Source: an uncultured Victivallis sp.
GTDB taxonomy: Bacteria; Verrucomicrobiota; Lentisphaeria; Victivallales; Victivallaceae
Direction of reading: 5' to 3'
Length of the DNA: 64,000 bases
Assembly: GCF_944391105.1 (NCBI RefSeq)
Contig: NZ_CALXSK010000001.1
Location: 186,001 to 250,000 of the forward strand
Below, in pieces: positions 26,848-35,419 of the stretch. The position numbers were made by a program, and so were the translations under genes. The notes under the pieces are model-generated. The model had not been told where the DNA came from. It saw only the letters and a program-made list of their open reading frames with translations, and did not search any database. How positions within the stretch are numbered: position 1 is the stretch's first letter; every line of letters starts with the position of its first letter.

Positions 26848-27377
26848 AAATCCGCCCGATCGTCCCCGCACTCGGCCTCGGCCTCGCACTCTGGCTCGGC
26901 CCGGCCGCGGCCGATGAACCAGTCCGGACTCCGGCGCCGCGCCCGGAGGAGATGATGCTCGCCTATGCGCTGCTCGAAGCGGCCGGGACGCCGAACACCA
27001 TGGAGCAGACGCTTCAGCACAGTCTCAACGCGCAATTGCAGAGCGCGCCGGAACTGCTTCCGTTCCGCAGTGCGTTCGAATCGTATTTGCGCCGGACAAT
27101 TTCCTACGAGGCGCAGAAGGAAGAGCTTGCCAAAGCGTATCTCGAACTCTATACGCCGGACGAAATGCGCGAACTGATCCGGTTCTACCAGACCCCGATC
27201 GGCCGCAGGAAAGCCGCCGCCGACGCGAAAATTGCCGTCTCCCTCGCGGAAGTCACCCGCCGGAAAATGGCCGAACAGCTTCCGCAATTTCAGCAGGAGC
27301 TTCAGAAACTTCAGCAGCTGCGGCAACCAGCTCAAACTCCCGTCGGGCCGAGGCTCCCCTCCCCCGCGCAACCATAA
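26844..27377 (+). CDS. DUF2059-domain exported protein
   Basis: A 177-residue protein with a signal peptide (residues 1-23, VPALGLGLALWLGPAAA). A helical DUF2059 domain is recognised by LELYTPDEMRELIRFYQTPIGRRKAA. The C-terminus is rich in Gln and Pro. DUF2059 proteins are periplasmic and uncharacterised. It overlaps the CvfB-like gene by ATGA (26844-26847), so translation is coupled. Confidence 0.8.
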   Translation: MKIRPIVPALGLGLALWLGPAAADEPVRTPAPRPEEMMLAYALLEAAGTPNTMEQTLQHSLNAQLQSAPELLPFRSAFESYLRRTISYEAQKEELAKAYLELYTPDEMRELIRFYQTPIGRRKAAADAKIAVSLAEVTRRKMAEQLPQFQQELQKLQQLRQPAQTPVGPRLPSPAQP

Positions 27378-27392
27378 AACAGAGGAAACATC

Positions 27393-27716
27393 ATGTTCAA
27401 ACTCATCGTCACCGTTCCCGTTCAGAATGAAAAAGCCGCCGCCTTCGAGGAGATGGTCAAGCCTCTCGTCGAAAACTCCCGCAAGGAGGAGGGCAACATC
27501 AGCTACGACATCTATCCGGACGTTCTGCATCCGAACTGCTATATCATCCTCGAGACCTGGAAGAGCGACGACGCGCTGGAAGCGCACAATCAAACTCCGC
27601 ACTATCTCGCCTTCGCCGAAAGCATCAACGAGTATCTGGACGGAACGCTCACGCTGCATCGGATCGAGCCGCAGGAGAACGGAGATTTTCCGGGACTCTC
27701 TCCTGAGGAGTGCTGA
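27393..27716 (+). CDS. ABM-fold (antibiotic biosynthesis monooxygenase-like) protein
   Basis: A 107-residue dimeric alpha/beta-barrel protein. The core KLIVTVPVQNEKAAAFEEMV, GNISYDIYPDVLHPNCYIILE and TWKSDDALEAHNQTPHYLAF is typical of YgiN-like putative quinol monooxygenases. A weakly related paralog lies at 52816-53118. Substrate unknown; in this family small quinones or reactive metabolites are typical. It is last in the lnt operon, 15 bp after the DUF2059 gene. Confidence 0.82.
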   Translation: MFKLIVTVPVQNEKAAAFEEMVKPLVENSRKEEGNISYDIYPDVLHPNCYIILETWKSDDALEAHNQTPHYLAFAESINEYLDGTLTLHRIEPQENGDFPGLSPEEC

Positions 27717-27737
27717 CAAACAAACCAGCAAAAGAGC

Positions 27738-27772
27738 GGGAGCCTCCGCGAAGATCATTCCGGATGGCTCCC
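27738..27772. terminator. Bidirectional terminator
   Basis: GGGAGCC-TCCG (27738-27748) pairs with CGGA-T-GGCTCCC (27761-27772) around a 12-nt loop. ATTTT follows on the plus strand and CTCTTTT on the minus strand, so it serves the lnt operon and the small convergent gene at 27795-27893. Confidence 0.7.
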
Positions 27773-27794
27773 CGATTTTGCTGTTTCGCGTGTT

Positions 27795-27893
27795 TTATTC
27801 GCCGCGCCGGGCGCGCTTTTCGGCGCGTTTCTCCTTCAAGGTTTTGGTTGCGGGTTTCTTGACATCCTTTTTCACATCGTGGCTCTTGCTCAT
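27795..27893 (-). CDS. 32-residue basic protein of unknown function
   Basis: An uninterrupted frame starts at ATG 27893, six bases after a perfect AAGGAGG. The product begins MSKSHDVKKDVKKPATKTLK and ends EKRAEKRARRGE. It is very Lys/Arg-rich, has no Cys or Trp, and lacks a membrane segment. The excellent ribosome site, codon-like composition and a terminator just beyond its stop support a real gene. A nucleic-acid or ribosome-associated role is only a guess from charge. Confidence 0.7.
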   Translation of the reverse strand: MSKSHDVKKDVKKPATKTLKEKRAEKRARRGE

Positions 27894-28086
27894 TCTGTGC
27901 CTCCTTCCTTGACCGGCTCAATGGAACTACAATATCACCTGTCGCGGCAAATGCAAGCCGCAACCGGCAAAATCGAAAAAAATCCATTCCCGTCGATGGC
28001 AAAATTCCGGGAATGGAGTATATTATTCTTCCAAAAGACCGGCAGGCGCGGGGCTTTCCGGAACACAACGGCTTTCAGAGGCGGGA

Positions 28087-29394
28087 ATGATCCGGCAACA
28101 ACCGCTTACGGTGGAACAGCGACGGGAGTCGCAGCGTAATTACAATCTCTTCAACCTCATCAACGGGCTCTCCTACATGTGCCTGGGGGAGACGGTTCTG
28201 ATTCTGCTCGCGGTGCGGCTCGGCTGCCCGGATTACATCGTCTCGGCCCTGGGAGCGATGCTTTACTTCGGCTATCTGCTTCTGCCGCTCGGAAAGATCG
28301 TCACGGCCCGGACCGGCGCCGCCCGCAGTCAGTCGATCTTCTGGATCGCACGGAACATCGCGGCGCTGCTGGTGGCAGGTTCGGCGCTCGTATGTATCTC
28401 GGGATTCCGGACGACGGCGATGGGGATGCTGCTCACGGGAGCTTTTTTCTTCTACGGCTTCCGTGCGGCGGGAGTCGTGATGTCGCAGCCGCTCATCGGA
28501 AACATCACGACAGATGCGGACCGCGGAAAGGTGATCGGCGTGAGCACGGGCCTCTTTTACGTCTCCTGTCTCGTGGCGCTCGTGACGATCAGTCTGCTGC
28601 TGAAATTGAGCGACAGCCTCGGAATGCTGACCGGAATCATCGTCGTCGGGGCGCTGTGCGGCTTCACCTCTTCTCGTTTCATCAACCGGATCGATGAAAC
28701 CGAAGGGATTCGCAACTCGGCCAGGAAACCGATCGCCGGAGAGTTCCGCAAGGTGTTGCGCGACCGGAAACTGCTGCGGCTTCTCGCGGCGGGATTCTGC
28801 GTCAATCTGGCGGTCATCATGCTGATTCCGATTTCGATGCTGGCCCTGAAGCGCGGCTGCGGGGTCAGCGACACGGGGGCGCTGCTCTTCGCGCTCGGGC
28901 AGTTCGGAGCGAGTGCGGCGGCCTCGTTCCTCTCCGGCAAGGTCGCCAACACGATCGGACCGCGCAAAACGATGCTCTACGCCTATATTCTGATGCTCGG
29001 GATCGGCCTGCTCTGGCTCGTCGCCCCGGCGAATTTCTCGCCGGTTTATATGATCATGCCGTTCCTGCTGGCCGGAAGCATGAATCTCGGGACGACGAAT
29101 TCGGTGACCCACTATTTTCTTCAGACCGTTCCGGAGGAGCGCCGTGTGGCCAGTTCGATGTTCATCGCGGTCATCAACGGCGCCGGAGCCGGAATCGCCG
29201 GAATGACCGTGACCGGGGCATTGCTCGATCTCTGCGCCGGTTTTGCCCCGGAAGGAAATCCGCTGTACGGTTACCGGATCTACTTCGCCGTTGCGACGGT
29301 TCTGCTCTCGGTCGGGATCTGGGTCATCGCCCGTCTCCGGCCTCTTCCGCTTGAAAAGCGCAAAGTCAAAAAGAGCTGGGACGAAACCATCTGA
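28087..29394 (+). CDS. MFS transporter
   Basis: A 435-residue membrane protein with about 12 hydrophobic segments in two six-helix halves separated by a charged loop (INRIDETEGIRNSARKP, about residues 198-214). After a hydrophilic N-terminus of about 20 residues the first helix starts at FNLINGLSYMCLGETVLILL. No substrate-specific motif is recognised. It stands alone, followed by a strong terminator. The preceding 193 bp (27894-28086) hold no gene that I can see. Confidence 0.82.
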   Translation: MIRQQPLTVEQRRESQRNYNLFNLINGLSYMCLGETVLILLAVRLGCPDYIVSALGAMLYFGYLLLPLGKIVTARTGAARSQSIFWIARNIAALLVAGSALVCISGFRTTAMGMLLTGAFFFYGFRAAGVVMSQPLIGNITTDADRGKVIGVSTGLFYVSCLVALVTISLLLKLSDSLGMLTGIIVVGALCGFTSSRFINRIDETEGIRNSARKPIAGEFRKVLRDRKLLRLLAAGFCVNLAVIMLIPISMLALKRGCGVSDTGALLFALGQFGASAAASFLSGKVANTIGPRKTMLYAYILMLGIGLLWLVAPANFSPVYMIMPFLLAGSMNLGTTNSVTHYFLQTVPEERRVASSMFIAVINGAGAGIAGMTVTGALLDLCAGFAPEGNPLYGYRIYFAVATVLLSVGIWVIARLRPLPLEKRKVKKSWDETI

Positions 29395-29402
29395 TGCTGC
29401 CC

Positions 29403-29448
29403 TTCCCGTTTTTTCCGCATCGGCGGAAATCGGGAATTATTTTTTTTC
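29403..29448 (+). terminator. Terminator of the MFS gene
   Basis: TTCCCG (29403-29408) / CGGGAA (29431-29436) enclose a second stem TTCCGC (29413-29418) / GCGGAA (29423-29428), followed by TTATTTTTTTT. Confidence 0.8.
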
Positions 29449-29468
29449 GAAAATAAATTTTTCCACTC

Positions 29469-29520
29469 TTGCTTTTTCACTTTGAATGTGTCATAATTAA
29501 TTTACGAAAATAAATCGTAA
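29469..29520 (+). promoter_or_regulatory. Promoter and LacI-type operator of the second pseudopilin cassette
   Basis: TTGCTT (29469-29474) and CATAAT (29492-29497) are 17 bp apart. Right behind lies the inverted repeat TTACGA-N7-TCGTAA (29502-29520), across the likely transcription start. A LacI dimer bound there would repress its own gene (ATG 29538) and the genes behind it. Confidence 0.65.
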
Positions 29521-29537
29521 CAGGAGAGCTTCCGGAA

Positions 29538-30581
29538 ATGGCACGGCACAGAAAAGAGATCAACATTAAACTTGTTGCGGAGGAGGCGGGAGTTTCACTT
29601 GCGACGGTGTCGCGTGTGATCAACAACCGGACGGACGTGAGCGAGGAGGTGCGGCGACGGGTTTCGGCGGTGGTGGAAAAGTTCAACTTCGCTCCGACGA
29701 AGGGGAGCGAACGCAGATTCAACATCGGAGTCATCGTGGTGATGGACTCCTCGCTGGTGAACGAATATATTTCACAAGTGCTTGACGGGATAGCGGATTA
29801 CAGTGACGACGGACTGCTGGATGTGACGGTGATTTTCTACCGGATCACGCCGGAAGCGAAGCCGCTGCTGCAGTTGATCCGCGAACGCAGATGCGATGCA
29901 GTGGTACTGTTCCCCGTAGATAAAATCGCCGCTCAAATTCCCCAGCTGATCGAAGCGGAAATCCCGACCATGCTGATCAACGGGAAAATTGCGGCGAATA
30001 AGATAGGGTATGTAAACAACGAATCCTACGACGGAGCCATACGAGCGATGGAATATCTGGCGGAATGCGGACATCGCAAGATCGGTTTTCTCTGCAATGC
30101 GCTCGAAGCCAGTGAAAACCACCAACAGCGCCTCCAGGCGTACCACGATGTGATGGCAAGGATCAATCCGGATTACAACAAGGAATGGATCATTCCCCAT
30201 CAGCCAACCAACGAAACGCCTCAAGCCGGTTACAACCAGTGTTGCCAGCTTCTGAAATTGTTTCCGGAAGTAACCGCGATTTTCTGCACAAATGATGAAA
30301 TGGCAATTGGTGCAATCAAGGCGTGCTGGGATGCAAATCTGCGCGTTCCGGAAGATATTTCGATCATTGGATTTGACGACATCCCATATGGCCGGTATCT
30401 GCATCCGGCTTTGACCACAGTGAAACAGCCGTTGACGGAACTCGGCTTTCTTGCAATCAAAAGCCTCGATGAGTTTCTGAAGGAGCGGCGCCATGAACTA
30501 CCGACAGAAATGCTTGAAACCGAACTCATCATCCGGGAGTCCGTCGCCCGGATCAGATCTTTTTCCACAATAAATCGATGA
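29538..30581 (+). CDS. LacI-family transcriptional regulator
   Basis: A 347-residue repressor-type protein. The N-terminus has the LacI helix-turn-helix and hinge (IKLVAEEAGVSLATVSRVIN, residues 10-29). A periplasmic-binding-protein-like sugar domain follows (FNIGVIVVMDSSLVNEYISQ through DISIIGFDDIPYGRYLHPAL). The GFDD motif and C-terminal arrangement are standard. AGGAG lies upstream. It heads the operon with a pseudopilin and a glycoside hydrolase and probably senses the sugar released. The inverted repeat at 29502-29520 is the obvious operator candidate. Confidence 0.93.
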   Translation: MARHRKEINIKLVAEEAGVSLATVSRVINNRTDVSEEVRRRVSAVVEKFNFAPTKGSERRFNIGVIVVMDSSLVNEYISQVLDGIADYSDDGLLDVTVIFYRITPEAKPLLQLIRERRCDAVVLFPVDKIAAQIPQLIEAEIPTMLINGKIAANKIGYVNNESYDGAIRAMEYLAECGHRKIGFLCNALEASENHQQRLQAYHDVMARINPDYNKEWIIPHQPTNETPQAGYNQCCQLLKLFPEVTAIFCTNDEMAIGAIKACWDANLRVPEDISIIGFDDIPYGRYLHPALTTVKQPLTELGFLAIKSLDEFLKERRHELPTEMLETELIIRESVARIRSFSTINR

Positions 30582-30635
30582 AGGGAGATTCACATGAAAC
30601 AGCAACATACCGTTCATAAGGACAGGGAGGAGCAA

Positions 30636-31301
30636 ATGAGAAAATATTTTACATTAATTGAACTTTTAGTTGTGATAGCAATCATTGCAATTCTCGCATC
30701 GATGCTGCTGCCGGCCCTCAATCAGGCCAGGGAAAGGGCGCGAAGCAGCAATTGCGCTTCCAATATGAAACAGTTAGGTCTTACATGCGCCCTTTATGTT
30801 TCGGATAATGACGGTCAGCTTCCCTATGCACCGGCGTGGGGGACCTTCACGGCCTGGAACAAAGCACTTTATCCTTACTTTTCACAGGAAAAATTCTCGG
30901 AGCGAAAAACCCCTGTCAAACTTTTCTACTGTCCATCTGACAACCTGACGGCCAAGGAAGGCAGTTTTTTCGACTACTATATCAGCTATGGTTACAATAT
31001 TGACGGTCTTTACGGAGCCAAGAAAATTGATCGGATCAAAAGAGCTGCAGCCGTCGTCATGAGTGCGGATACAGGCCACGCAACGGATCATTTCGGTTAC
31101 TTCTATTTATATTCGCAAACCAATAAGACTTACATGGTCTATCCACGTCATGGGAATTCCGCTTCTGTGCTTTTTCTAGACGGTCATGTCGAATCGGTAC
31201 GCACTCCCAACGGGGTAAGTTCCGGTTTTTATCAAGCTGATATTCTGGGAGAAAAAGGGATAACAGAAAACAACAAGTGGACGTGGAACGGGACCATCTG
31301 A
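30636..31301 (+). CDS. Pseudopilin with type IV prepilin leader and H-X9-DG motif
   Basis: A 221-residue pseudopilin. After the leader MRKY, cleavage is expected before F5 (FTLIE with Glu at mature position 5). Thirty consecutive residues, F5 to R34, are identical to the pseudopilin at 1809-2456, although the DNA differs. The C-terminal motif H172...D182-G183 fits H-X9-DG. GGGAGGAG before ATG 30636 is the stronger ribosome site. ATG 30594 would lengthen the leader by 14 residues and also has a fair site. It sits between a LacI regulator and a glycoside hydrolase (16 bp gap). Confidence 0.9.
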   Translation: MRKYFTLIELLVVIAIIAILASMLLPALNQARERARSSNCASNMKQLGLTCALYVSDNDGQLPYAPAWGTFTAWNKALYPYFSQEKFSERKTPVKLFYCPSDNLTAKEGSFFDYYISYGYNIDGLYGAKKIDRIKRAAAVVMSADTGHATDHFGYFYLYSQTNKTYMVYPRHGNSASVLFLDGHVESVRTPNGVSSGFYQADILGEKGITENNKWTWNGTI

Positions 31302-31317
31302 AAAGGATTATCATCAA

Positions 31318-33741
31318 ATGTTTACAAAGATATCACTAATTTTCTCAACAGTGTTGTCAACACTCATTCTGAGCGGTACCGATTACACCTATTCCTATCC
31401 CAACCAGTATTCGAGCGGAGAAGCAAAAAGAACTGACCCGGGGAACACCGTCCTTACAGATGATAATGCGGAGACGTTTGTCTGCAGCGCGGGAGCAATC
31501 GATGAATTTTTCATCGATATCAGGCGCTCCGATCAAACTCCTGTACGTGGTGTTCAGTTATCCATCCCGCAACAAGATTTTCCGGCAGGGACAAAAAGTT
31601 TCTATCCCTGGGATCTGAGAATCTATCTGCCAGATGCAAAGGGCAATTTTCCGAGCACGCCGGATTATATTTTCACGGTCCCATACGAAAAATCTCAACT
31701 TTCCACTGTTTCAATCGAGTTGCCGCGGACATTGACTGTACAAAATTTCCGGCTAGGGTTGGTGCCGGTGCATTCACGTGTTGCCATTGCCGATCTGAAG
31801 CTGCTGGCAGGAGAAGTTTCCCATCCGACTTCAATTTGTTTCGCGGGGAATGCAACCGGAGAAGAGATTCAAGCGGTACCGCTGAGTGACGAAGAGAACC
31901 AGGCTATTTCTTTTCAACCTTCCTCGGAAACAGGCGTTGTCCTGCATACTCTGCATACGGATTATTTTTATCCCAACAATAAACGGAACCGTCCCTCCTG
32001 GAACATCGAAATGATTCTGCCAACCCTGCGTGACGCAAACTTCGGGATAGTCCGCGATTCATTGTATTCCGCTTTCTTCGTGGGAGGGCCGGAAACACTC
32101 AACGAATTGAGTGTAAAGCAGAACCGAGAAAGGGTGGAACACACTTTTTCGCTCTATCAGAAATCCGGGATCAAAGTTATCATCTGTGCCATGTACTCGT
32201 ACCGTACTCGTGAGGCTATTGACGAGTTCAACAGCTGGCTGATCGAACTGGGGAAAAAATTTCCCTGCCTGACCGCCATCGAAATCGACAACGAACCCAA
32301 TGCCCACAAATCCCCGGAAAGCTACGCGACATTGGTGAAAGAAGCAGCTCCAGCTCTGCAAGCTTCGCTTCCGCATGTAAAGATTCTCGTAGGAACTTGC
32401 GCGGGATATGGCGCGTACCTGGGAAATCAAAAGCAGCTCAATCCGGATCAGAAAGGGGCTTTTGCCTGGCTGGAAGCCGCTTTAAAATTGGGCATTCTGG
32501 AATATGCGGACGGCGTCAGCTTTCACCCCTATGCATACGGACCGCCCGAATGCGGACGCGACGAAATCGCCTCTTCAATGCCTCGGAACGGTCTTCATCA
32601 GCAATTGACGCAGTTCCGCAATATGGTAGAATCTTTCAGCCCGCAGGGAAAAAAACTGGAATACTACATCACGGAATACGGTTATTCCACGCGCGGTAAA
32701 TTTGTAAGTAAATTTTCTCAGAACACGGAGCAGAATCGGCTTCGGCTGGCCGACTGGCTGGGACGCAATGCCTTCCTGCTTGCAGATGAAATTGTCAACG
32801 GGTTTCCGCTGAAAGCCTATTGCGTCTATTCGCTCAAATGCGATCCGGTCTGGGCAAATGAAGCGAATTTCGGTCTCGTAAGTGAAAATCTTCTTCAACG
32901 CTTTCCTTCTTATTTTGTGATGCAGAAAATGGCTACGCGTTATGGAAACGTGGCCGACAATTTCGCGCCTGAACGGAAGTTGAAACCGGTTTTCACTGTC
33001 AATCCGGATGCTGTCCATTCCACAACCTGGCGCCGCAGAAAAGACAATGCTCTGGTGATAGGCTTTTGGCGCATGGAACAATATCAGCAGTTCGATCAGG
33101 ACTTTACATCGTTGCTGAAACTACATCTCCCCTCCGACGAAATCGTTGACAGTGTCACTTTGGACAATTTTGCAGAAAACACTCCCCGTCGCCTTGGCTT
33201 CACCCAGGAAGGCGACCTGCTGACATTACCAGTGCAGATCATGCGGAATGTGAGCACCGTCACAATCACATTTGGCGGAAAGAAACGTCGTCAACCGGTT
33301 CAGTTTTCCCCCACGACGATCCGCTGGACCCGTTCCACGAATTTGAAACAGGCCGTTAAGATCGGGAAATCTATACGATTTACTACCGAACCGGGGAAAT
33401 GGAGCTGGATTTACCTTTATACGGATTCCAAAGCAATTCGACACACCCCTGGATCGACCGGAATTCTCCTGGAACTGGAAAACCGAATTCCCTCTGGGTT
33501 ACTTCCAATTATGTTTGCAAGCTATGCAGACGGAACTGCTGACCGGGTCGATCTCTCTCCGAAGGGCTTCCAATCACAAGGTGTCAACCGTTATAAAATC
33601 AATTGGAATGAGTTCAAAAACATTCAAAACGGAAAACGAAATTTGCAGGAAATCATGGAACTCAAAGTCGGCTACCATGGACAAACCGACCAAGAAACCT
33701 CTGGAGATTTCCGAATCCGGGAATTCAAACTAGTGAAGTAG
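31318..33741 (+). CDS. Secreted clan GH-A glycoside hydrolase (GH39/GH5-like)
   Basis: An 807-residue exported protein with a signal peptide of about 20 residues (ISLIFSTVLSTLILSG). An N-terminal beta-sandwich (about 25-215) is followed by a TIM barrel with EIDNEPNAH (likely acid/base E326) and YYITEYGYST (likely nucleophile E453), then further beta domains from about residue 550. It is functionally analogous to, but clearly different in sequence from, the enzyme at 2467-4905. Base composition is visibly more AT-rich than most neighbours, together with the LacI and pseudopilin genes. Substrate unknown. Confidence 0.8.
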   Translation: MFTKISLIFSTVLSTLILSGTDYTYSYPNQYSSGEAKRTDPGNTVLTDDNAETFVCSAGAIDEFFIDIRRSDQTPVRGVQLSIPQQDFPAGTKSFYPWDLRIYLPDAKGNFPSTPDYIFTVPYEKSQLSTVSIELPRTLTVQNFRLGLVPVHSRVAIADLKLLAGEVSHPTSICFAGNATGEEIQAVPLSDEENQAISFQPSSETGVVLHTLHTDYFYPNNKRNRPSWNIEMILPTLRDANFGIVRDSLYSAFFVGGPETLNELSVKQNRERVEHTFSLYQKSGIKVIICAMYSYRTREAIDEFNSWLIELGKKFPCLTAIEIDNEPNAHKSPESYATLVKEAAPALQASLPHVKILVGTCAGYGAYLGNQKQLNPDQKGAFAWLEAALKLGILEYADGVSFHPYAYGPPECGRDEIASSMPRNGLHQQLTQFRNMVESFSPQGKKLEYYITEYGYSTRGKFVSKFSQNTEQNRLRLADWLGRNAFLLADEIVNGFPLKAYCVYSLKCDPVWANEANFGLVSENLLQRFPSYFVMQKMATRYGNVADNFAPERKLKPVFTVNPDAVHSTTWRRRKDNALVIGFWRMEQYQQFDQDFTSLLKLHLPSDEIVDSVTLDNFAENTPRRLGFTQEGDLLTLPVQIMRNVSTVTITFGGKKRRQPVQFSPTTIRWTRSTNLKQAVKIGKSIRFTTEPGKWSWIYLYTDSKAIRHTPGSTGILLELENRIPSGLLPIMFASYADGTADRVDLSPKGFQSQGVNRYKINWNEFKNIQNGKRNLQEIMELKVGYHGQTDQETSGDFRIREFKLVK

Positions 33742-33762
33742 GAGCCTCCGTCGCGCGGGACG

Positions 33763-34446
33763 CTACGCCCAGAACCCTTTTTTCCGGGCGTCGTTCCGGC
33801 GGATGTGATGGCGGATGAAACTCTCGATGTACTGTTGCTTTTCGCTGCTCAGCCAGCGGCCGATGAAACGCTTCCTGCCGCCACAGCGGATCAACACGCC
33901 GTAGATGGGGCGGTTGTCCTGTGTGATGCCGGTCGGTTCAACCGCAACCCGTTCGATTTTCGCAAGATCACATCTGCGAATCAGGCCGATTCGGCCGATT
34001 CCGGCAAAGGTTTCGAGCTCGCCATCCCGCACCCGCAGTTCCCCCCGGCCGAACAACGTCACAAGAACCGCCCCCAGAATACAGAGGCCTATCACCTGAA
34101 ACGGGAGCAGAAAAAGTTTCACCGGCCACGGCGTGACTTCAACGAACCAGATATTCACCGTGAATACTCCTGTCACCCCGCACCAGATAATCCCGAAAAT
34201 CAGCAGCCCCCACACCCCGCTCGAAATGAAGCGGTAGGAGAGCACTTCGTCATACGGCGGAATGCCCGTCACCCGGATCCCGCGCGGCGGAAGGTCGGAA
34301 CGGTACGCATCTTCACAGTTCTTCTCCGCCTCCACCAGTTCCGAATAACTGTAATTCGTGCCGCACACGCTGCAGAAAGCCAGATCGGTCGAGACGTTGA
34401 AATCCTTCTCCGGGATCTCGCGCCCGCACTCAGGACAGTGAATCAT
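33763..34446 (-). CDS. Zinc-ribbon membrane protein of unknown function
   Basis: A 227-residue protein starting with a zinc ribbon (IHCPECGREIPEKD, then FCSVCGTNYSY). Two hydrophobic segments lie at about 80-105 and 115-140 (VWGLLIFGIIWCGVTGVFTV and LFLLPFQVIGLCILGAVLVT), followed by a cytoplasmic beta-rich region (GELRVRDGELETFAGIGRIG). The frame stays open far upstream, but ATG 34446 with GGGGGGAAG before it is the real start; the upstream part is a shadow of the opposite-strand gene. It is divergent from the YqiJ-like gene. Confidence 0.72.
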   Translation of the reverse strand: MIHCPECGREIPEKDFNVSTDLAFCSVCGTNYSYSELVEAEKNCEDAYRSDLPPRGIRVTGIPPYDEVLSYRFISSGVWGLLIFGIIWCGVTGVFTVNIWFVEVTPWPVKLFLLPFQVIGLCILGAVLVTLFGRGELRVRDGELETFAGIGRIGLIRRCDLAKIERVAVEPTGITQDNRPIYGVLIRCGGRKRFIGRWLSSEKQQYIESFIRHHIRRNDARKKGFWA

Positions 34447-34647
34447 GAGCTTCCCCCCGTTTTTTCCGATTTCTCCAGGAAAACCAGGAGAGAAGATACT
34501 CCGCCGTGTCCCCGAATGCAAGCAGAAGTAAAAATTTTTCGTTTTTTTCGCGTCTGAACGGAAAAAACCTTTGATTTTGGCGGAAAACGTGATACCATAA
34601 AAGCAGTGTCGCCCTGAACAGGGAAACCGAAGGAAAGGAGGCGGATC

Positions 34648-35223
34648 ATGTGGCAGGAGCTCAATGAATTTCTGGCCGGCGGACGCAGTGTCTATTTGTT
34701 CATCGCCGTCACGGGCAGCGTCGTTCTCGCGTTGCAGTTCATCCTCAGCATGACCGGACTCCACGCGGATGTGGATGCGGATCCTTCCGGCATCGATTTC
34801 GACGTGAACACCCATGACGTCTCCGATGTGGCCGGGCTGAATTTCTTCTCGCTGAAGGCGATCATCGCATTCATCACGTTCTTCGGATGGGGTGGATTCT
34901 TCTACGGTCACCTCGGCATCGGCGGACTCGGAATCGCGATCGTCAGCGGCCTGGTCATGATGGTTCTTACGGCATTCCTCGTCTCGCTCATGCTGAAGCT
35001 CCAGCAGTCCGGAAACATCACCGCCGAGGCCCTCGTCGGCCGGCATGGAACCGTCTATCTGACGATTCCGGCCGAACGCGCCCCGGGCGGCCTTGTCACG
35101 GTCAACCTGCCCGGCTGCACGCGTCAGATCAGCGCACGCGCCGACGTGGAATTCAAGACCGGCAGCATCGTAACCATCGCCGAAGATCTCGGCGACGGCA
35201 CTTTCCTCGTCAAATCGAACTGA
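34648..35223 (+). CDS. YqiJ/NfeD-like membrane protein with OB-fold domain
   Basis: A 191-residue protein with an N-terminal helix (YLFIAVTGSVVLALQFIL), two further membrane segments around residues 70-120 and a C-terminal OB-like beta-barrel (ALVGRHGTVYLTIPAERAPG...TGSIVTIAEDLGDGTFLV). This layout matches YqiJ/NfeD proteins, which are encoded beside flotillins and probably act as their membrane partners. That holds here: the flotillin gene starts 197 bp downstream, with a small membrane protein between. AAAGGAGG lies upstream of the ATG. Confidence 0.85.
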   Translation: MWQELNEFLAGGRSVYLFIAVTGSVVLALQFILSMTGLHADVDADPSGIDFDVNTHDVSDVAGLNFFSLKAIIAFITFFGWGGFFYGHLGIGGLGIAIVSGLVMMVLTAFLVSLMLKLQQSGNITAEALVGRHGTVYLTIPAERAPGGLVTVNLPGCTRQISARADVEFKTGSIVTIAEDLGDGTFLVKSN

Positions 35224-35236
35224 TCCGGAGGAATCC

Positions 35237-35398
35237 GTGCTGAAAATCCTGCTGAACGTTCTGCCGGTCACGGCCGGGTTCGCCGCCGGAATCGCGGGAG
35301 GGTATCTCCTCACATTTTACCTGAACCGCAGAAAAAAACGGGCGAAACAGAAACACCGGTACATTGCCGGATCTAAACCGTACGACTTTCACTTTTAA
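35237..35398 (+). CDS. 53-residue single-pass membrane protein in the flotillin operon
   Basis: A GTG start at 35237 is preceded by GGAGGAA at four bases. The product begins with MLKILLNVLPVTAGFAAG, has a Gly/Ala-rich membrane helix (about residues 4-27), then a strongly basic stretch (NRRKKRAKQKHRY) and ends KPYDFHF. The basic side should face the cytoplasm. It fits tightly between the YqiJ-like and flotillin genes (gaps of 13 and 21 bp). No family is recognised. It could be a third component of the flotillin complex, which is inference. Confidence 0.65.
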   Translation: MLKILLNVLPVTAGFAAGIAGGYLLTFYLNRRKKRAKQKHRYIAGSKPYDFHF

Positions 35399-35419
35399 CC
35401 AAACAAGGAGTGCTCAAGC

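Noticed and set aside
34447..35313. Upstream part of a 516-residue minus-strand frame
   Set aside because: Only its last 227 residues are real (33763-34446). The rest is a shadow of the YqiJ-like gene on the other strand.
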